Positions 43,949 to 54,260 of a stretch of 64,000 nucleotides of DNA are shown here, piece after piece. This stretch comes from Paenibacillus sp. sptzw28. Its GTDB lineage: Bacteria; Bacillota; Bacilli; Paenibacillales; Paenibacillaceae. The notes under the pieces are model-generated. The model was given only the letters and a program-made list of their open reading frames with translations, was not told the DNA's origin and did no database searches. The first letter of the stretch is position 1. Each line of letters starts with the position of its first letter. The stretch lies in the NCBI RefSeq assembly GCF_019550795.1, contig NZ_CP080545.1:5251501-5315500 (forward strand), in the 5' to 3' direction. Made by a program: the position numbers and the translations under genes.

Positions 43949-44488
43949 ATGAAAACTTTAGTCATCGCAGCTCACCCGAATATCGCCGAATCCCGCATCA
44001 ACAAAGCATGGCTGCAGGAACTGCAGCAGCATACTGATATTACCATACACCAGTTGTATGATGCGTATCCCGATAAAGTTATTGATGCGGCGAAAGAACA
44101 AGCATTGCTGGAAGCGCATGACCGAATCATTCTACAGTTTCCGCTCTTCTGGTATAGCTCCCCTTCCTTGCTCAAGGAATGGCTCGACACCGTTCTTGCA
44201 TACGGATGGGCCTACGGCTCGGGCGGCAATAAACTGCACGGTAAACAATTTGGTCTCGCGATTTCGACGGGAGGTCCTGAAGAATCATACGCCGCTGGAG
44301 GCTACAACCGCTTCACCTTGTCTGAATTGACCAAGCCTTTCGAAGCGACAAGCAATCTGATCGGCACCCAATATCTGCCGATGTTCGTGCGGGGCGGCGT
44401 CCGTAATGTGTCTGATGAGGAGCTCGCTCGAAGCTGCGCCGATTACGTTAAGCACGTAACATCCGATTCTCTTGTACCGGTCCAATAG
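43949..44488 (+). CDS. Flavodoxin-fold NAD(P)H-dependent oxidoreductase (MdaB/YwrO-like)
   Basis: 179 aa. MKTLVIAAHPNIAESRINKAW is the flavin-phosphate binding start; FPLFWYSSPSLLKEWLDTVLAYGWAYG is the family signature around residues 74-100, and STGGPEESY follows. Reduces quinones or azo compounds with FMN or FAD. ATG 43949 with AAGGAG 10 nt upstream. Promoter and operator are unusually clear, so it is probably induced by electrophiles. Confidence 0.88.
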   Translation: MKTLVIAAHPNIAESRINKAWLQELQQHTDITIHQLYDAYPDKVIDAAKEQALLEAHDRIILQFPLFWYSSPSLLKEWLDTVLAYGWAYGSGGNKLHGKQFGLAISTGGPEESYAAGGYNRFTLSELTKPFEATSNLIGTQYLPMFVRGGVRNVSDEELARSCADYVKHVTSDSLVPVQ

Positions 44489-44559
44489 GCGCAATTTCTC
44501 CTAAGCTAATTTCATGCAGCGAAAGAAAATAGGACTTAAGTATAATAGTTTGACTGTAT

Positions 44560-44600
44560 GTGCCGCCTTGATGTCCAAGCATCGAAGCGGCACTTTTTGA
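44560..44600 (+). terminator. Terminator of flavodoxin-fold reductase gene
   Basis: GTGCCGC ... GCGGCAC stem with inner TTGATG/CATCGAA pairing, followed by TTTTTG. Confidence 0.8.
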
Positions 44601-44840
44601 TTTGGCAAAAAGGCTCCGAACGCAGAGTCCACTTGCACTGATTGCACTGAAAACCGCTCCAATTTCGATTAATTTCGACATTATTTTTTAAATTATTCAT
44701 TCAGCTCGTGGAGGTATTTGTCGATTTGTCGCGAATTGATTTACAACATATGGGATCATTCACTGTGAATGAAAATAAATCTTTTGTCCTGAGTCCGACG
44801 ACCTATCTCAAATACCATTAACTGGAAGGAGACTTCGTTG

Positions 44841-47096
44841 ATGTACCGGTCTAAAAACGCCGCGATGGCTGATACCGCTTTCGTCAAAAGATGGATCATA
44901 CTCGGCTGCGTATTCTTGTCTCTTGGAAGCTTGTTATGGTGGGTCACGGGAAAGTACGAGGAGCGTCTTATTCTGGAAACAAACCGCGATGCCGCTGCGG
45001 AGCTTGCTTCCAATGCCTCCTCCCTTACTCTGTCGATCAATCGCAGGCTTATGCTGACAGGAGGATTGAAAGGGTTTATTGACGCGGAGCTTACCACGGA
45101 AAGTCACATTGACCGAAAACATTTTGACGCGTTTGCATCCTATTTCATAAAAAACATTCAGGGTGTGCGCAACTTGAGCGTTAATCCCGATGGGATAGCG
45201 CGATATGTGTACCCGATAAAAAACAATGAAAAGCTTCTGGGTTTGAATGTCTTCAATCATCCTAATCCGGAGATTCGGATGAATGCCGAAAGGACCAAAA
45301 AGACCCACGAAGTGACGATTGTCGGACCATTCGAGCTGATACAAGGCGGTCTGGGCATCGTCTCCAGGCAGTCTGTTTTTGTTAAAGGCCGCTTCTGGGG
45401 CTTCACTTCTGTAGCTCTGGACTTGCCCCCGATCTTGGAGGAAGCCGGATTGCTGCATGGCCAGAAAGGGATCGACATCGCCGTAAGAGCGAACGGGAAT
45501 GTCTTCATGGGCGATCCGCATCTATTCAAAGAGTCGAGCTTAATCGCAAAGATACAGCTCCCTGAAGGATTCTGGGAGATGGCAGCGATACCGAAGAAAG
45601 AGGAGTTCGCTTCGGTCCGGACGGATGTATGGACAATAAGGGGATCCTGTCTATTCGCCCTGCTGCTGCTGATCTATTTCTTATATGCACAGACTGCGCA
45701 GAGAGCCAGGTTGCAGGTAATGGTTCAAGAACGGACCGAAAATCTGCTTAGTGCGAACCAGCAGCTGGAAGGAAAAGAGCATGCACTGCGTTATATGGCC
45801 TATCACGATTCCGTAACCGGCCTCAATAATCGGCTTTTCTTTCACGAGCATCTCAATGAGCTGCTGGAACAGACGAAACAAACCGGCCATTCCATTGCGG
45901 TGCTGTTTCTTGATCTGGACCATTTTAAGTTAATCAATGACACGAATGGGCACTCTTTCGGGGATCTCCTTCTGCAGCAGGTTGGAGACCGGCTGTCGGC
46001 CACACTGCCGAACAATGAGGTAATTTCGAGGATCGGCGGGGATGAATTCACCATTATATTGCCCGATATTACCGCTTATCATCAAATTGAGGAATTGACT
46101 AACCGCGTAATCAACATGTTCCAAATCCCGTTTTATTTGAAGGATACGGAGCACTATATAACGTCAAGCATCGGGATTGCCGTATTTCCCGAGCATGGAG
46201 CGGATTCGCAGGCGCTGCTCAAAAACGCCGATACGGCGATGTACCGGGCAAAGGAGGAAGGTAAGAACAATTACAGGTTTTACGATTGCACCATGAATCC
46301 CGATGCCGATGAAAAGCTGGAAATCAAGAACAGCCTTCGCCGGGCGCTTAGCCGCGGTGAATTTGAGGTCTATTACCAGCCGCAGATCGGAATCAATACC
46401 GGGCTGATTGTCGGGCTTGAAGCGCTGATCCGCTGGAATCATCCGAAGCTCGGCATGGTGCCTCCGTCGAAGTTTATCCCAATCGCCGAAGACACGGGAC
46501 TTATCGTTCCAATCGGTGAGTGGGTCCTCCGAACGGTCTGTGTTCAAAGTCAGGCATGGCAATCCTCCGGCATTCCGCCTGTAAAAATTGCCGTTAATCT
46601 GTCGGCGCGCCAGCTTCAACAAATTAACCTGGTCGGTCAAATCAAACAAATTATTGAAGAAAGCGGACTGAACCCGGGCTATTTGGAGCTTGAGATTACA
46701 GAGAATATGGCGATGCAGGATGCGAATCTGGCCAAACTGAGTGAGCTGCGGGATATGGGGATTACGATCTCTATTGACGATTTCGGAACTCACTATTCAT
46801 CGCTCAGTTATTTAAAACGCCTTCCGGTGAACAAGATCAAAATCGACCGTTCCTTCGTCATTGGCATCTCCGAGGACCCCAAGGACGAAGCGATCATTAT
46901 AGCCATGCTGCTCGTTGCGCGTAATTTGAATTTGACGGTTATTGCGGAAGGGGTCGAAACCCTGGCCCAATATTCCTTTCTGCGAACGAACCAGTGCGAC
47001 GATATTCAGGGGTTCCTGTTTTATAAGCCGCATCCAGCCGGACATATTGAACAAATTCTGCACAACCATTCGCGTACGTGTATCGAGAATAGGTGA
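44841..47096 (+). CDS. CHASE-GGDEF-EAL cyclic-di-GMP enzyme
   Basis: 752 aa membrane protein. Transmembrane helix at 19-37, an extracellular CHASE-type sensor at 70-250 (HFDAFASYFIKNIQGVRNLSVN), a second helix at about 270-287, then GGDEF (RIGGDEFTI) and EAL (EALIRW, NLSARQL, ELEITEN, KIKIDRSF, EGVET, QGFLFYKP). Both active sites look intact, so it may make and degrade c-di-GMP. No RxxD inhibitory site five residues before GGDEF is seen. DDFGTGYS of typical EALs reads DDFGTHYS. ATG 44841 with GAAGGAG upstream. Two tandem TTTGTCG elements lie near 44717-44733. Confidence 0.92.
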   Translation: MYRSKNAAMADTAFVKRWIILGCVFLSLGSLLWWVTGKYEERLILETNRDAAAELASNASSLTLSINRRLMLTGGLKGFIDAELTTESHIDRKHFDAFASYFIKNIQGVRNLSVNPDGIARYVYPIKNNEKLLGLNVFNHPNPEIRMNAERTKKTHEVTIVGPFELIQGGLGIVSRQSVFVKGRFWGFTSVALDLPPILEEAGLLHGQKGIDIAVRANGNVFMGDPHLFKESSLIAKIQLPEGFWEMAAIPKKEEFASVRTDVWTIRGSCLFALLLLIYFLYAQTAQRARLQVMVQERTENLLSANQQLEGKEHALRYMAYHDSVTGLNNRLFFHEHLNELLEQTKQTGHSIAVLFLDLDHFKLINDTNGHSFGDLLLQQVGDRLSATLPNNEVISRIGGDEFTIILPDITAYHQIEELTNRVINMFQIPFYLKDTEHYITSSIGIAVFPEHGADSQALLKNADTAMYRAKEEGKNNYRFYDCTMNPDADEKLEIKNSLRRALSRGEFEVYYQPQIGINTGLIVGLEALIRWNHPKLGMVPPSKFIPIAEDTGLIVPIGEWVLRTVCVQSQAWQSSGIPPVKIAVNLSARQLQQINLVGQIKQIIEESGLNPGYLELEITENMAMQDANLAKLSELRDMGITISIDDFGTHYSSLSYLKRLPVNKIKIDRSFVIGISEDPKDEAIIIAMLLVARNLNLTVIAEGVETLAQYSFLRTNQCDDIQGFLFYKPHPAGHIEQILHNHSRTCIENR

Positions 47097-47248
47097 AAAA
47101 GATTGCCGGTCATGCGTTAACGTCTTCCGATTGCTGTCGGATGTCCCTCAAAACCATCTCGTTCGCGTCGTGAACGCTGCCGTGAATCGTCCCAAAATTC
47201 TCACCAAAGCCGTCATTTACGCCTAGTGCGGCCCATCGCCCGGAAGCT

Positions 47249-47290
47249 AAAAAAGAGCAGCCCCTAGGGTCATCGACCTTGGGACTGCTC
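47249..47290 (-). terminator. Terminator of dicarboxylate symporter gene
   Basis: AGAGCAGTCCC ... GGGGCTGCTCT stem followed by TTTTTT on the minus strand. Confidence 0.88.
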
Positions 47291-47329
47291 TATATGGGCT
47301 ACACGGGCATCAAGAGATGCTCTTTACAA

Positions 47330-48634
47330 TCAGACCTTACCTACAGATGTGCGGGCGGTTCCCGCCGTCATAACGGTATTCGCCTCAACCCCCGCCTCTG
47401 CCGGCTTCTCGCCTGGATGGAACTCGTTCTCTATCTTGGAAATAACGACGGTTGCGACGCCGTTGCCGATCAGGTTGGTGATGGCGCGCGCTTCCGACAT
47501 GAAGCGGTCGACTCCGAGCAGCAGAGCCATCCCTGCAACCGGAATGGTGGGGAATGCCGCGAGCGTTGCCGCCAGTGTGACAAAGCCGGAACCGGTGACG
47601 CCGGCCGCTCCCTTGGAGGTGAGCATGAGTACGCCGAGCAGTGTCAGTTGATGCCAGATGGTCAAATCTACGCCCATCGCCTGTGCCACGAATATAGCGG
47701 CCATGGACAAGTAAATCGATGTGCCGTCCAAGTTAAAGGAGTAACCCGTAGGAACAACAAGACCGACAACCGGCTTGGAGCAGCCGTATTTCTCCAGCTT
47801 ATCCATCATCCGCGGCAGGGCCGACTCCGATGAAGAAGTGCCGAGCACGAGCAGGATTTCTTCTTTGATGTAACGGATAAATTTGAAGATGCTGAAACCG
47901 TAAATGCGGGCAATCCCGCCGAGGACTACGATGATGAACAGCGCCATGGTAAGGTAAACCGAGCCCATTAGCTTGCCTAGCGACAGCAGCGAACCGATTC
48001 CGAATTTGCCGATTGTGTAAGACATCGCACCGAAAGCCGCGATTGGTGATACCTTCATGATTATGTTGACGATACCGAAGAATGCCTTCCCCAGTTTGTC
48101 GAATAAAGAGATTACCGGTTTGGAGCTATCCCCCATAGCGGTTAACGCGACTCCGAACAATACGGCAAACAATAGAATTGGGAGCAGGTCGCCACCCGCC
48201 ATCGCACCCACTGCGTTATCCGGGATTATACCGAGAACAAAGTCCATAAATCCATGGCTCGTTTCAGCCGCCGCTGTCGTATACTTGGTAACATCGCCTG
48301 TTGCTTTGCTGGCGTCGATCCCCACTCCCGGCTTGACTAAATTGACGACGATAAGACCGATTGCGAGCGCGGCGGTGGTGACGATCTCAAAATACAACAG
48401 CGCTTTGCCGCCGATGCGTCCGACCTTTTTCATATCGCCCATGCCCGCTATACCGTTCACAACGGTGAAGAATACGATCGGTGCAATGACCATTTTGATC
48501 AGCTTGATGAAACCGTCGCCGAGCACCTTCATCTGTTCAGCGAGCGGCGGAAAGAAGTATCCGAACAGGATACCAAGAATAATGGCAGTCAAAACTTGCA
48601 CGGTAAGATTCTTAAAATTGATTTTAAAACGCAT
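47330..48634 (-). CDS. dctA: C4-dicarboxylate:cation symporter (DctA/DctP type)
   Basis: 434 aa glutamate-transporter-fold symporter. [21 protein letters not shown], the serine-rich hairpin [35 protein letters not shown] and [21 protein letters not shown] identify the dicarboxylate branch (succinate, fumarate, malate). GCGAGG is upstream of the ATG. The DctB-like binding protein and DctS-DctR two-component genes directly follow on the map, the same set that controls dctP in B. subtilis. Two cre-like sequences lie upstream. Confidence 0.9.
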   Translation of the reverse strand: MRFKINFKNLTVQVLTAIILGILFGYFFPPLAEQMKVLGDGFIKLIKMVIAPIVFFTVVNGIAGMGDMKKVGRIGGKALLYFEIVTTAALAIGLIVVNLVKPGVGIDASKATGDVTKYTTAAAETSHGFMDFVLGIIPDNAVGAMAGGDLLPILLFAVLFGVALTAMGDSSKPVISLFDKLGKAFFGIVNIIMKVSPIAAFGAMSYTIGKFGIGSLLSLGKLMGSVYLTMALFIIVVLGGIARIYGFSIFKFIRYIKEEILLVLGTSSSESALPRMMDKLEKYGCSKPVVGLVVPTGYSFNLDGTSIYLSMAAIFVAQAMGVDLTIWHQLTLLGVLMLTSKGAAGVTGSGFVTLAATLAAFPTIPVAGMALLLGVDRFMSEARAITNLIGNGVATVVISKIENEFHPGEKPAEAGVEANTVMTAGTARTSVGKV

Positions 48635-48657
48635 GAGAGCAACCTCGCTTCCTTTTT

Positions 48658-48712
48658 TGAAAACGCTTTATTGTTTTGAGTTGCCCTCATTGTAAAAGAG
48701 AAACCGCTTCCA
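48658..48712. promoter_or_regulatory. Two cre-like sites upstream of dicarboxylate symporter
   Basis: TGAAAACGCTTTAT (48658-48671) and AGAAACCGCTTCCA (48699-48712) each match 12 of 14 positions of the CcpA consensus TGWNANCGNTNWCA. They lie 24 and 65 bp from the start codon. Confidence 0.45.
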
Positions 48713-48743
48713 AACAAGCATAAGGTCATATTGTTCCTTTTGG

Positions 48744-49784
48744 TTATTTTGGTTTGCCGATATCGTCCATCAGACCACTGCCGATGGTTGATCTAAACTG
48801 CCCGTACAATGGTGCCAGCTTCCGGACCCACTGCGCTCTTTCATCTGCGGTAAGGGTATGGATTTGCAAACCACTGATTTCCTTCAGCTTACGCAGCTCC
48901 TGCTCGTGTAACGTGTTCATCGTTTTACCCAGCCATACCGTCGTTTCATCCAAAGCCTTTTGCAGCATCTGTCTGATGTCGGGCGGAAGCCCATCCCAGA
49001 ATGTTTTGTTAAATATGACCACGTACCCCAAGTAACCGTGGTTGCTGATCGTCATGTACTTCTGCACCAGATACAAGCGTTTGCTCACAATATTGGAAAT
49101 GGTGTTCTCTTGCCCGTCCACACTTTTGTCTTTCAGATTCCCGTACACCTCGTTGAACGGAATGATTGATGTCTTCGCGCCAAACGCCTTAAATTGGCTG
49201 ACGAGCACCGGGCTCGACTGGATGCGGAATGTCTGATTGCGAAAATCAGCCGGTACCCGAAGCGGCCGCACGACGCTTGTCATCTGTTTGAATCCATTCC
49301 CCCAATAAGCGACGCCCTGCATCTGTTGTGCCCCGAGCGTTGCAAACAACCGCCGTCCAAGATCGCCCTTCAGAGCGGCATTAACGGCATGCTGGTCGGC
49401 AAATGCAAACGGCAGATCCATCACCATCCACGCCGGGTCAATCGCGTTCATCTTTGAAAAAGAAGGCGCGATCATTTGAATATCCCCATCTTGCAGCGCC
49501 GCGATTTCAGTATCGTCAGAGTATAGTATGCCATTTGGGAAAACCTGAATTTCCACACGGTCATGAGACATGCTCTTCACCAGCTGGGCGAAATGCGCTG
49601 CCGCCAAACCTTTAGGTGTATTCTCTGCAACGACATGGCTGAATTTGATCACAATACGCTCCTTCAGACCGGTCTGCTCGTTATCGGTGGGTAGCGGGCC
49701 CGTCGATTGCGGCCGGAAGCCGATTACATAAGCGGTAAACAGTCCAAGCGCAATAAACAATCCGATGCCGAGCCAAGTTTTCAC
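48744..49784 (-). CDS. dctB: DctB-like TRAP-type dicarboxylate-binding protein
   Basis: 346 aa exported protein. N-terminal anchor helix (GIGLFIALGLFTAYVIGF), then a DctP-type TRAP periplasmic-binding domain: IKFSHVVAENTPKGLAA, VFPNGILYSDDTEIAAL, QTFRIQSSPVLVSQFKAFGA and EVYGNLKDKSVDGQENT with the substrate arginine region. No TRAP membrane subunits are nearby. In B. subtilis such a protein (DctB) instead acts with DctS in sensing. GTG start with GGGAGG upstream. Divergent from dctS. Confidence 0.85.
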   Translation of the reverse strand: MKTWLGIGLFIALGLFTAYVIGFRPQSTGPLPTDNEQTGLKERIVIKFSHVVAENTPKGLAAAHFAQLVKSMSHDRVEIQVFPNGILYSDDTEIAALQDGDIQMIAPSFSKMNAIDPAWMVMDLPFAFADQHAVNAALKGDLGRRLFATLGAQQMQGVAYWGNGFKQMTSVVRPLRVPADFRNQTFRIQSSPVLVSQFKAFGAKTSIIPFNEVYGNLKDKSVDGQENTISNIVSKRLYLVQKYMTISNHGYLGYVVIFNKTFWDGLPPDIRQMLQKALDETTVWLGKTMNTLHEQELRKLKEISGLQIHTLTADERAQWVRKLAPLYGQFRSTIGSGLMDDIGKPK

Positions 49785-49866
49785 GGTAATTCCTCCCGGT
49801 TGCTATTTTACACTCATTATTTCACAATAGAGACAGATGGTACAAGAACACGGAAAGGAGCGGGAC

Positions 49867-51480
49867 TTGTCCGTGAATCGTATACGCATTTATTGGAAAA
49901 TCGTTGGGTTATCTTTCGGACTGGTGCTCTTCTCGCTTCTGATCGGCGGAATTATAGTAATCGGCAATGTAACCAGGATCAAAGAGGACGAGCTTCAGCA
50001 GCGGCTGCTGATCACAGCGCGGACAGTGGCCGATCTGCCTAATGTACGGGAATATGTCGGGCGGCGTAACGGCATGCTTCAGATCGCGCCGGTTGTCGAT
50101 AATATCAGAATCATCAATAACGTCGAATATATCGTCGTGCTTGATATGGACAGGATTCGCTACTCCGACCCCCTCTCGAAACGAATTGGCAAGCCCTTTA
50201 ATGAAACGGATGCGGATGAGGCCTTTGCAGAGCAGACATATATTTCCAAAGTTAAGGGAGAAGCCGGTGTCGGCATGCGCGCTTACGTCCCGGTTATGAA
50301 CAATCAACACGAGCAGATCGGCGTCGTCGTAGCCGGCGGACTGCTGCCCGGACTCGGGGAGCTGATCGGGCAAGAGCGTCAGTCCATAGCTATCACCGCC
50401 CTGCTCTCCCTGCTATTCGGAATATTGGGCTCTGCTCTGCTTGCAAGGCATATCAAGCGGCAAATGTATAATCTGGAGCCGCAGGATATTGCCCGCATGT
50501 ATCATGAGCGGAACGCGGCGTTTCAGGCTATGCACGAAGGCGTGATCGCGATCGACCGCAATGAGACGATTACTATCTTCAACGAACGGGCCATGCAGAT
50601 ATTCGGTGTAGAACAGGAAGCGGTAGGACGACCGATTCGCGAGGTTCTCCCCGAAACCAGGCTCCCGGAAATTATGCAGCTTGAGCAGCCTGTCTTCAAT
50701 CAGGAGCTGCGGATCGGCAAGGCGCTCATCTGGAGCAACCGGATTCCCATTCGCGAGCAGGGGGAAACGGTTGGCGCCATTGCGATTTTCCAGGATCGAA
50801 CCGATGTGGCCAGAATGGCGGAGGAGCTTACCGGCGTTCGTGAATTCGTCGATGCGCTGCGGGTGCAGAATCATGAGCACAGCAATAAGCTGCATACAAT
50901 TGCAGGATTGCTTCAGCTCGATAAGAAAGACCAAGCGCTGCAGTATGTGTACGATATTTCCGAGCAGCAGGAAGAAATCACACGGTTTCTGCAGGAAAAA
51001 ATTGAGGATGACGGTGTCGCCGGGCTGCTGCTGGGCAAAATCAGCCGAGGCAAAGAGCTCGGCATTCACGTCCGGATCGATCCGCACAGCCAGCTAAGAC
51101 GCTTTCCTCCGATGCTGGACCGCCACGATTTTGTCCTGCTGCTGGGTAACCTGATCGAGAACGCAATGGACGCTTTGGCCGACATCAAGCATGAAGAGAA
51201 GGAAATCGATATCAGCATGGAGCAGAATGAAGACCTGCTCTCCGTGCTTGTAGAAGATAACGGCTGCGGAATGACGGAGGAAGCCAAAGCGCACATGCTC
51301 GATCGCGGCTTCTCTACCAAAAGCAGCGAAAACCGCGGAGTCGGGCTATATTTGGTGCAGGGCATCGTGCAGAAAGGCCGCGGACAGTTGAGGTGCGATT
51401 CCGAGCCGGGCCGGGGTACTTCGATCGAGATTACGTTTCCGATGAGAGGCGGGGGGATGCAGCATGACAACGAATCATGA
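49867..51480 (+). CDS. dctS: DctS, C4-dicarboxylate sensor histidine kinase
   Basis: 537 aa CitA/DcuS-type kinase. Transmembrane helix near 10-35, extracytoplasmic PAS/sCache at 40-165 (ARTVADLPNVREYVG, VLDMDRIRYSDPLSKRIG), second helix near 175-195, cytoplasmic PAS (AFQAMHEGVIAIDRNETITIFN), H box NHEHSNKLHTIAGLLQL and HATPase (NLIENAMDAL, VEDNGCGM, NRGVGLYLVQG). TTG 49867 is chosen because AAAGGAG is 6 nt upstream. Overlaps dctR by 17 bp. Confidence 0.9.
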   Translation: MSVNRIRIYWKIVGLSFGLVLFSLLIGGIIVIGNVTRIKEDELQQRLLITARTVADLPNVREYVGRRNGMLQIAPVVDNIRIINNVEYIVVLDMDRIRYSDPLSKRIGKPFNETDADEAFAEQTYISKVKGEAGVGMRAYVPVMNNQHEQIGVVVAGGLLPGLGELIGQERQSIAITALLSLLFGILGSALLARHIKRQMYNLEPQDIARMYHERNAAFQAMHEGVIAIDRNETITIFNERAMQIFGVEQEAVGRPIREVLPETRLPEIMQLEQPVFNQELRIGKALIWSNRIPIREQGETVGAIAIFQDRTDVARMAEELTGVREFVDALRVQNHEHSNKLHTIAGLLQLDKKDQALQYVYDISEQQEEITRFLQEKIEDDGVAGLLLGKISRGKELGIHVRIDPHSQLRRFPPMLDRHDFVLLLGNLIENAMDALADIKHEEKEIDISMEQNEDLLSVLVEDNGCGMTEEAKAHMLDRGFSTKSSENRGVGLYLVQGIVQKGRGQLRCDSEPGRGTSIEITFPMRGGGMQHDNES

Positions 51481-52231
51481 ATCAGTATTCCGTGTTGTAT
51501 TAATCGAGGACGATCCGATGGTTCAGGAGGTCAACCGTCAGTTCGTTGAGAAGGTTGAAGGCTTTCAGGTTGTAGGAATCGCCGGAAACGGAAACGACGG
51601 CCTCCGGCTGATTGAAGAGATGTCTCCGAATCTGGTATTTCTCGATGTGTTCATGCCTTCGCTGGGAGGTGTGGAAACGCTTCGCCGGCTGAGGTCGATG
51701 TCGCTGCCGGTCGATGTGGTCGTCGTCACGGCTGCGAAGGATGCGGAAACGATCCGAACGATGCTGCGCAGCGGCGCATTCGATTACATTATTAAACCGT
51801 TCAAGCTGGAGCGGATTCGGCAAACGCTGGAACGTTACCGCGCGCAGCATGAAACCTGGACGGAGGACCCCTCCGTTACACAGGACGAACTGGACCGCCT
51901 GCTGATGGGCGACCTCTCCTCTGACGGCGCGAAACCAAATGCCGGCTCAAGCCGTGAAACGGCTAAATCTATATCCAGTGAGCAGGAGGATCTGCCGAAA
52001 GGCCTGAACGCTGCGACTCTGAAGCAGGTACTGCTCGTCCTGAACCGCCATGACAGCGGGTTATCTGCAGAAGAAGCGGCCGATGGGGTAGGCATTGCCC
52101 GTGTAACCGCAAGGCGCTACCTGGATTACCTGGAGAAGACCGGCAGTGTCAAGCTGAAGGTAAATTACGGCGGCGTCGGTCGGCCGGTTAACAGGTATGT
52201 GCTGGCCCGTGACCAAAACGATCAAAAATAA
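51464..52231 (+). CDS. dctR: DctR, response regulator of dicarboxylate uptake
   Basis: 255 aa CitB/DcuR-type regulator. Receiver domain at 10-125 with IEDDPMVQEV, phosphoacceptor Asp in LVFLDVFMPSLGG (near 58) and IIKPFKLERI. A C-terminal HTH reads LSAEEAADGVGIARVTARRYLDYLEKTGSV. Overlap with dctS indicates translational coupling. Expected target: the symporter promoter next to it. Confidence 0.9.
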   Translation: MTTNHESVFRVVLIEDDPMVQEVNRQFVEKVEGFQVVGIAGNGNDGLRLIEEMSPNLVFLDVFMPSLGGVETLRRLRSMSLPVDVVVVTAAKDAETIRTMLRSGAFDYIIKPFKLERIRQTLERYRAQHETWTEDPSVTQDELDRLLMGDLSSDGAKPNAGSSRETAKSISSEQEDLPKGLNAATLKQVLLVLNRHDSGLSAEEAADGVGIARVTARRYLDYLEKTGSVKLKVNYGGVGRPVNRYVLARDQNDQK

Positions 52232-52261
52232 CAATATGTTCAAAAGCTTCCCACTCTACCA

Positions 52262-52275
52262 TGTAAACGGTAACA
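52262..52275. promoter_or_regulatory. Perfect cre (CcpA) site before malic enzyme gene
   Basis: TGTAAACGGTAACA matches all 14 positions of TGWNANCGNTNWCA, 45 bp upstream of the start codon. Confidence 0.75.
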
Positions 52276-52319
52276 TAGATGCACTGGGCAATAATTTCGT
52301 TTACTGGGAGTGAGTACAC

Positions 52320-53738
52320 ATGGCAATGCCGGCGACAGCAAGCACCAACATCGTCCTGCGCCTCGAAATGGATAAAGAAAAGGCAACATTCGGACGGATT
52401 GCCACTGCGATCGGAGAAGCCGGCGGCGATATTGTCGCCGTTGACATGAGCGGCGCAGGCAAGAAGACTACGATTCGGGACATTACGGTTAACATTACCG
52501 AAACGCATCGCAGAGAGTTAATTGTAAGCGTATTAAATAAACTGCCCGGCGTCCAGGTGCTTCAGGTCTCCGATCAGACGTTTCTACTGCATCTTGGCGG
52601 TAAGATCGAAGTGACGCCTAAGATGACGATCAAGACCCGCGACGATCTATCGCGCGTCTATACGCCTGGCGTAGCGAATGTATGCATGGCGATCCATGAG
52701 GAGCCAAACCGCGCGCATACGCTCACGATCAAGCGGAATACAATTGCCGTTGTATCGGACGGGACTGCCGTGCTCGGACTCGGCAATATCGGGCCGCTGG
52801 CAGCTATGCCCGTCATGGAAGGGAAAGCGATGCTGTTCAAGCAGCTTGCGGGCGTCGATGCATTCCCGATCTGTCTTGATACTCAGGATACGGAAGAAAT
52901 TATTGCAACGATTAAAAGGATCGCACCGGCCTTTGGCGGAATTAATCTGGAGGATATCTCCTCTCCCCGCTGTTTTGAAATCGAGCGGCGGCTTGTCGAG
53001 GAGCTGGATATTCCGGTATTCCATGACGATCAACATGGAACCGCGGTTGTGCTGCTCGCGGGCATCTTGAATGCGGTCAAGCTGGCGGGTAAAGAACTCA
53101 AGGATTGCAAAGTCGTTCTGTGCGGCGTCGGTGCCGCCGGAATCGCCTGCACCAAAATACTGCTTGCGGCTGGGGTAACCAACATTGTCGGGGTTGACCG
53201 TGCCGGCGCGTTGGTAAGCGGCCGCAATTACGAGCATGAAGCATGGAATTGGTACGCCGAGAACACGAACCCCGAGCGGGAGCAGGGCTTACTGTCCGAC
53301 GTCATCACAGGAGCCGATATCTTCATCGGAGTGTCCGGGCCCGGTGTACTGAAGGCGGACGATATCCGGAAAATGGCCCAAGACCCTATCGTCTTTGCAA
53401 TGGCCAACCCGACGCCTGAGATTTCTCCCGAGGAGGCTGAGGGGCTGGTGAAAGTACTGGCCACAGGGCGCTCGGATTATCCGAATCAGATCAACAACGT
53501 GCTCTGTTTCCCGGGATTGTTCCGGGGCGTTCTGGACTGCCGTGCCTCACGCGTCACGGAGGAGATGAAGCTCGCGGCCGCCCACGCTATCGCGGCGGTC
53601 GTAACGGAGGACGAGCTCAACGAGTATTACATTATACCAAGCGTATTTAATCCGCATGTCGCGGACAAAGTGAAGGAAGCGGTTATCTCGGCAGCATATG
53701 CTTCCGGCGTAGCCCGTAGACGGGACCGGGGATTGTAA
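52320..53738 (+). CDS. NAD(P)-dependent malic enzyme with N-terminal ACT domain
   Basis: 472 aa. Residues 8-85 form an ACT domain ([19 protein letters not shown]), then the malic enzyme core: [23 protein letters not shown] (metal-binding Asp pair), a Rossmann motif [25 protein letters not shown] and ALANPTPEI-like AMANPTPEI. Converts malate to pyruvate and CO2. The ACT domain suggests allosteric control by a small ligand. GGGAGTGAG precedes the ATG. It follows dctR by 88 bp and fits the malate uptake set. Confidence 0.92.
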   Translation: MAMPATASTNIVLRLEMDKEKATFGRIATAIGEAGGDIVAVDMSGAGKKTTIRDITVNITETHRRELIVSVLNKLPGVQVLQVSDQTFLLHLGGKIEVTPKMTIKTRDDLSRVYTPGVANVCMAIHEEPNRAHTLTIKRNTIAVVSDGTAVLGLGNIGPLAAMPVMEGKAMLFKQLAGVDAFPICLDTQDTEEIIATIKRIAPAFGGINLEDISSPRCFEIERRLVEELDIPVFHDDQHGTAVVLLAGILNAVKLAGKELKDCKVVLCGVGAAGIACTKILLAAGVTNIVGVDRAGALVSGRNYEHEAWNWYAENTNPEREQGLLSDVITGADIFIGVSGPGVLKADDIRKMAQDPIVFAMANPTPEISPEEAEGLVKVLATGRSDYPNQINNVLCFPGLFRGVLDCRASRVTEEMKLAAAHAIAAVVTEDELNEYYIIPSVFNPHVADKVKEAVISAAYASGVARRRDRGL

Positions 53739-53771
53739 CCCCTGCCGCCTGCAGATACATTTCCGTAAGCA

Positions 53772-53821
53772 AAATAACCCCAGGTCGAACCGGCGCTTTC
53801 CCGGATCGACCTGGGGTTATT
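53772..53821. terminator. Strong bidirectional terminator
   Basis: AATAACCCCAGGTCGA ... TCGACCTGGGGTTATT with inner CCGG/CCGG, between convergent genes. Confidence 0.9.
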
Positions 53822-53869
53822 CTCATTGCGGCTTATTGCGGGTGCGGGTATCCAAACCGGGCTCATGCT

Positions 53870-54208
53870 TTATTCCTTATGTTTAAATTCGCCGCTATCT
53901 TTCGATTCATCCGGATATATCTGCACAATCCGGTTATTCGCTTCTCGATAGATATATACATTATTGGGCTCATCTTTGAAAATAACCCGAATTTGATAAA
54001 ACGGCAGCTTTCCGATTGCTCCATCAATATTTGAGATTTCATCTTTCTCATAATGTTTCTGAGTGGTCAAATATTGGAAAATGCGGCTCTCCAAACTGTT
54101 TAGCTTGAAATTTATATACAAAGCCGCGCCTACCGTAAAAGCAACGATTAAGATGGAAACCACAACTATTGTTCCGGCCAGTGTTCTCAAAATCACACGC
54201 CCTAACAA
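53870..54208 (-). CDS. DUF3139-like membrane-anchored protein
   Basis: About 112 aa. One N-terminal membrane helix (TIVVVSILIVAFTVGAALYI), then an extracytoplasmic domain: YLTTQKHYEKDEISNIDGAIG and VIFKDEPNNVYIYREANNRIVQI, the pattern of DUF3139. The start is uncertain: TTG 54208 has no clear ribosome site; the frame stays open 48 bp further up without an ATG. Function unknown. Confidence 0.6.
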   Translation of the reverse strand: MLGRVILRTLAGTIVVVSILIVAFTVGAALYINFKLNSLESRIFQYLTTQKHYEKDEISNIDGAIGKLPFYQIRVIFKDEPNNVYIYREANNRIVQIYPDESKDSGEFKHKE

Positions 54209-54260
54209 ATCATACTTATTCTTCGCGAATAGAGTTTTTGTACCCTCGTTTCACTCGCAA

